Source: Planctomycetota bacterium
Lineage (GTDB): Bacteria > Planctomycetota > Planctomycetia > Pirellulales > Pirellulaceae
Length of the DNA stretch: 64,000 bases
Direction: 5' to 3'
Assembly: GCA_963204915.1 (NCBI GenBank)
Contig: CAUJHS010000022.1
Span: 496,001-560,000, forward strand
Shown here one piece after another: positions 63,737 through 64,000 of the stretch. The notes below the pieces were generated by a model. It was not told the DNA's origin. It did no database searches and saw only the letters and a program-made list of their open reading frames with translations. The translations under genes were made by a program, and so were the position numbers. How positions within the stretch are numbered: the first letter of the stretch is position 1; the number at the start of each line of letters is the position of its first letter.

Positions 63737-64000
63737 ATGAATCGTACCGACGCTCAAAACCTCGCCGCGGGGCTTCTCGGGGGCACGCTTTCCCAGGAAG
63801 AATTCATCGCGCAAGTCACTCGACCGCGATCTGCCGACTTAGGCGAAACAACGCTCGACCTCGATCGGCGCCGCCGCTGCGGTTTCCCGGAAGTTGTGTT
63901 CGGTCAAGGGAAAACCGTCGCCGCGCTGGAGAAGATTTTCCAGCGATTATTGAATGAGAACATGGCCGTTTTGACTACACGGGTCGACGCGGAAAAAGCC
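63737..64000 (+). CDS. larB: LarB, nickel-pincer cofactor biosynthesis (5' end only)
   Basis: The first 88 codons are in the window and the gene runs off the right edge. The translation has the LarB signature LDLDRRRRCGFPEVVFGQGKT followed by a NMAVLTTRVD region. LarB carboxylates and hydrolyses nicotinic acid adenine dinucleotide, the first step of the lactate-racemase type nickel cofactor. AGCAGG lies 3 nt before the ATG. It is divergent from the sirtuin gene. Confidence 0.85.
   Translation, partial: MNRTDAQNLAAGLLGGTLSQEEFIAQVTRPRSADLGETTLDLDRRRRCGFPEVVFGQGKTVAALEKIFQRLLNENMAVLTTRVDAEKA

Overview
This 64 kb window looks like a chromosomal segment of a planctomycete, most likely of the Pirellulales type. 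That placement is inferred from gene content and not from a database search. The evidence is the mix of YhaN-like and DUF4332 domains, a bacterial Suppressor-of-fused domain, DUF1080, creatininase and PGPGW proteins, several GroEL copies, moderately high GC content and many genes that start without a clear Shine-Dalgarno site. No tRNA, rRNA, CRISPR array, insertion sequence or prophage was recognised.

Layout. 1-2.8 kb: the end of the str operon (rpsG, fusA, no tuf). 2.8-3.7 kb: a gene-poor stretch. 3.7-7.6 kb: a creatininase-family enzyme and a sodium:solute symporter, divergent from an enolase-superfamily dehydratase. 7.7-12.8 kb: a small zinc-ribbon membrane protein, a membrane-anchored protein with a degenerate GGDEF domain, and a 1040-residue SMC/YhaN-like ATPase carrying two DUF4332-like modules. 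12.8-20.9 kb: a methyltransferase, a secreted amidohydrolase, a PGPGW protein, an RlmM-like rRNA methyltransferase, a zinc-ribbon/SUFU membrane protein, a sulfatase-fold protein without the sulfatase active site, and a DUF971 protein. 21.2-22.9 kb: a response-regulator receiver domain fused to glutamate dehydrogenase. 23.7-29.3 kb: a complete hoxEFUYHW operon for a bidirectional NAD-linked NiFe hydrogenase with its maturation protease. 29.4-36.5 kb: DUF1080 protein, TIGR01777 epimerase, a Gln/Ser/Thr/Pro-rich one-span membrane protein, rtcA with a small membrane protein, gmd, yacG and an FmdB-type zinc ribbon. 36.6-42.6 kb: a chaperone cluster transcribed leftward (groEL, groES, groEL, dnaJ, grpE). 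43.1-44.1 kb: a His-rich ZIP transporter. 44.2-57.2 kb: the S10-spc ribosomal protein cluster, rpsJ to secY, adk and map, all on the minus strand. 57.9-64 kb: a HEAT-repeat protein, small membrane proteins, a single-haem cytochrome-like protein, a DUF6174-like protein, a zinc-less sirtuin and the 5' end of larB.

How the parts fit. The ribosomal and chaperone blocks are highly expressed housekeeping units. The S10-spc block is read from one strong sigma70-type promoter (TTGACG, 17 nt, TAGTAT). The first groEL is preceded by a near-perfect sigma54 -24/-12 element with dyads upstream, which suggests regulated chaperone expression. The Hox operon gives reversible H2/NAD(H) chemistry. Nickel-insertion (hyp) genes are not in the window. 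The most unusual items are the REC-GDH fusion, the sigma54-type groEL promoter, the ATPase-DUF4332 fusion, the absence of rplX (L24) from between rplN and rplE, and the 62-nt coding overlap of rpsC and rplP.
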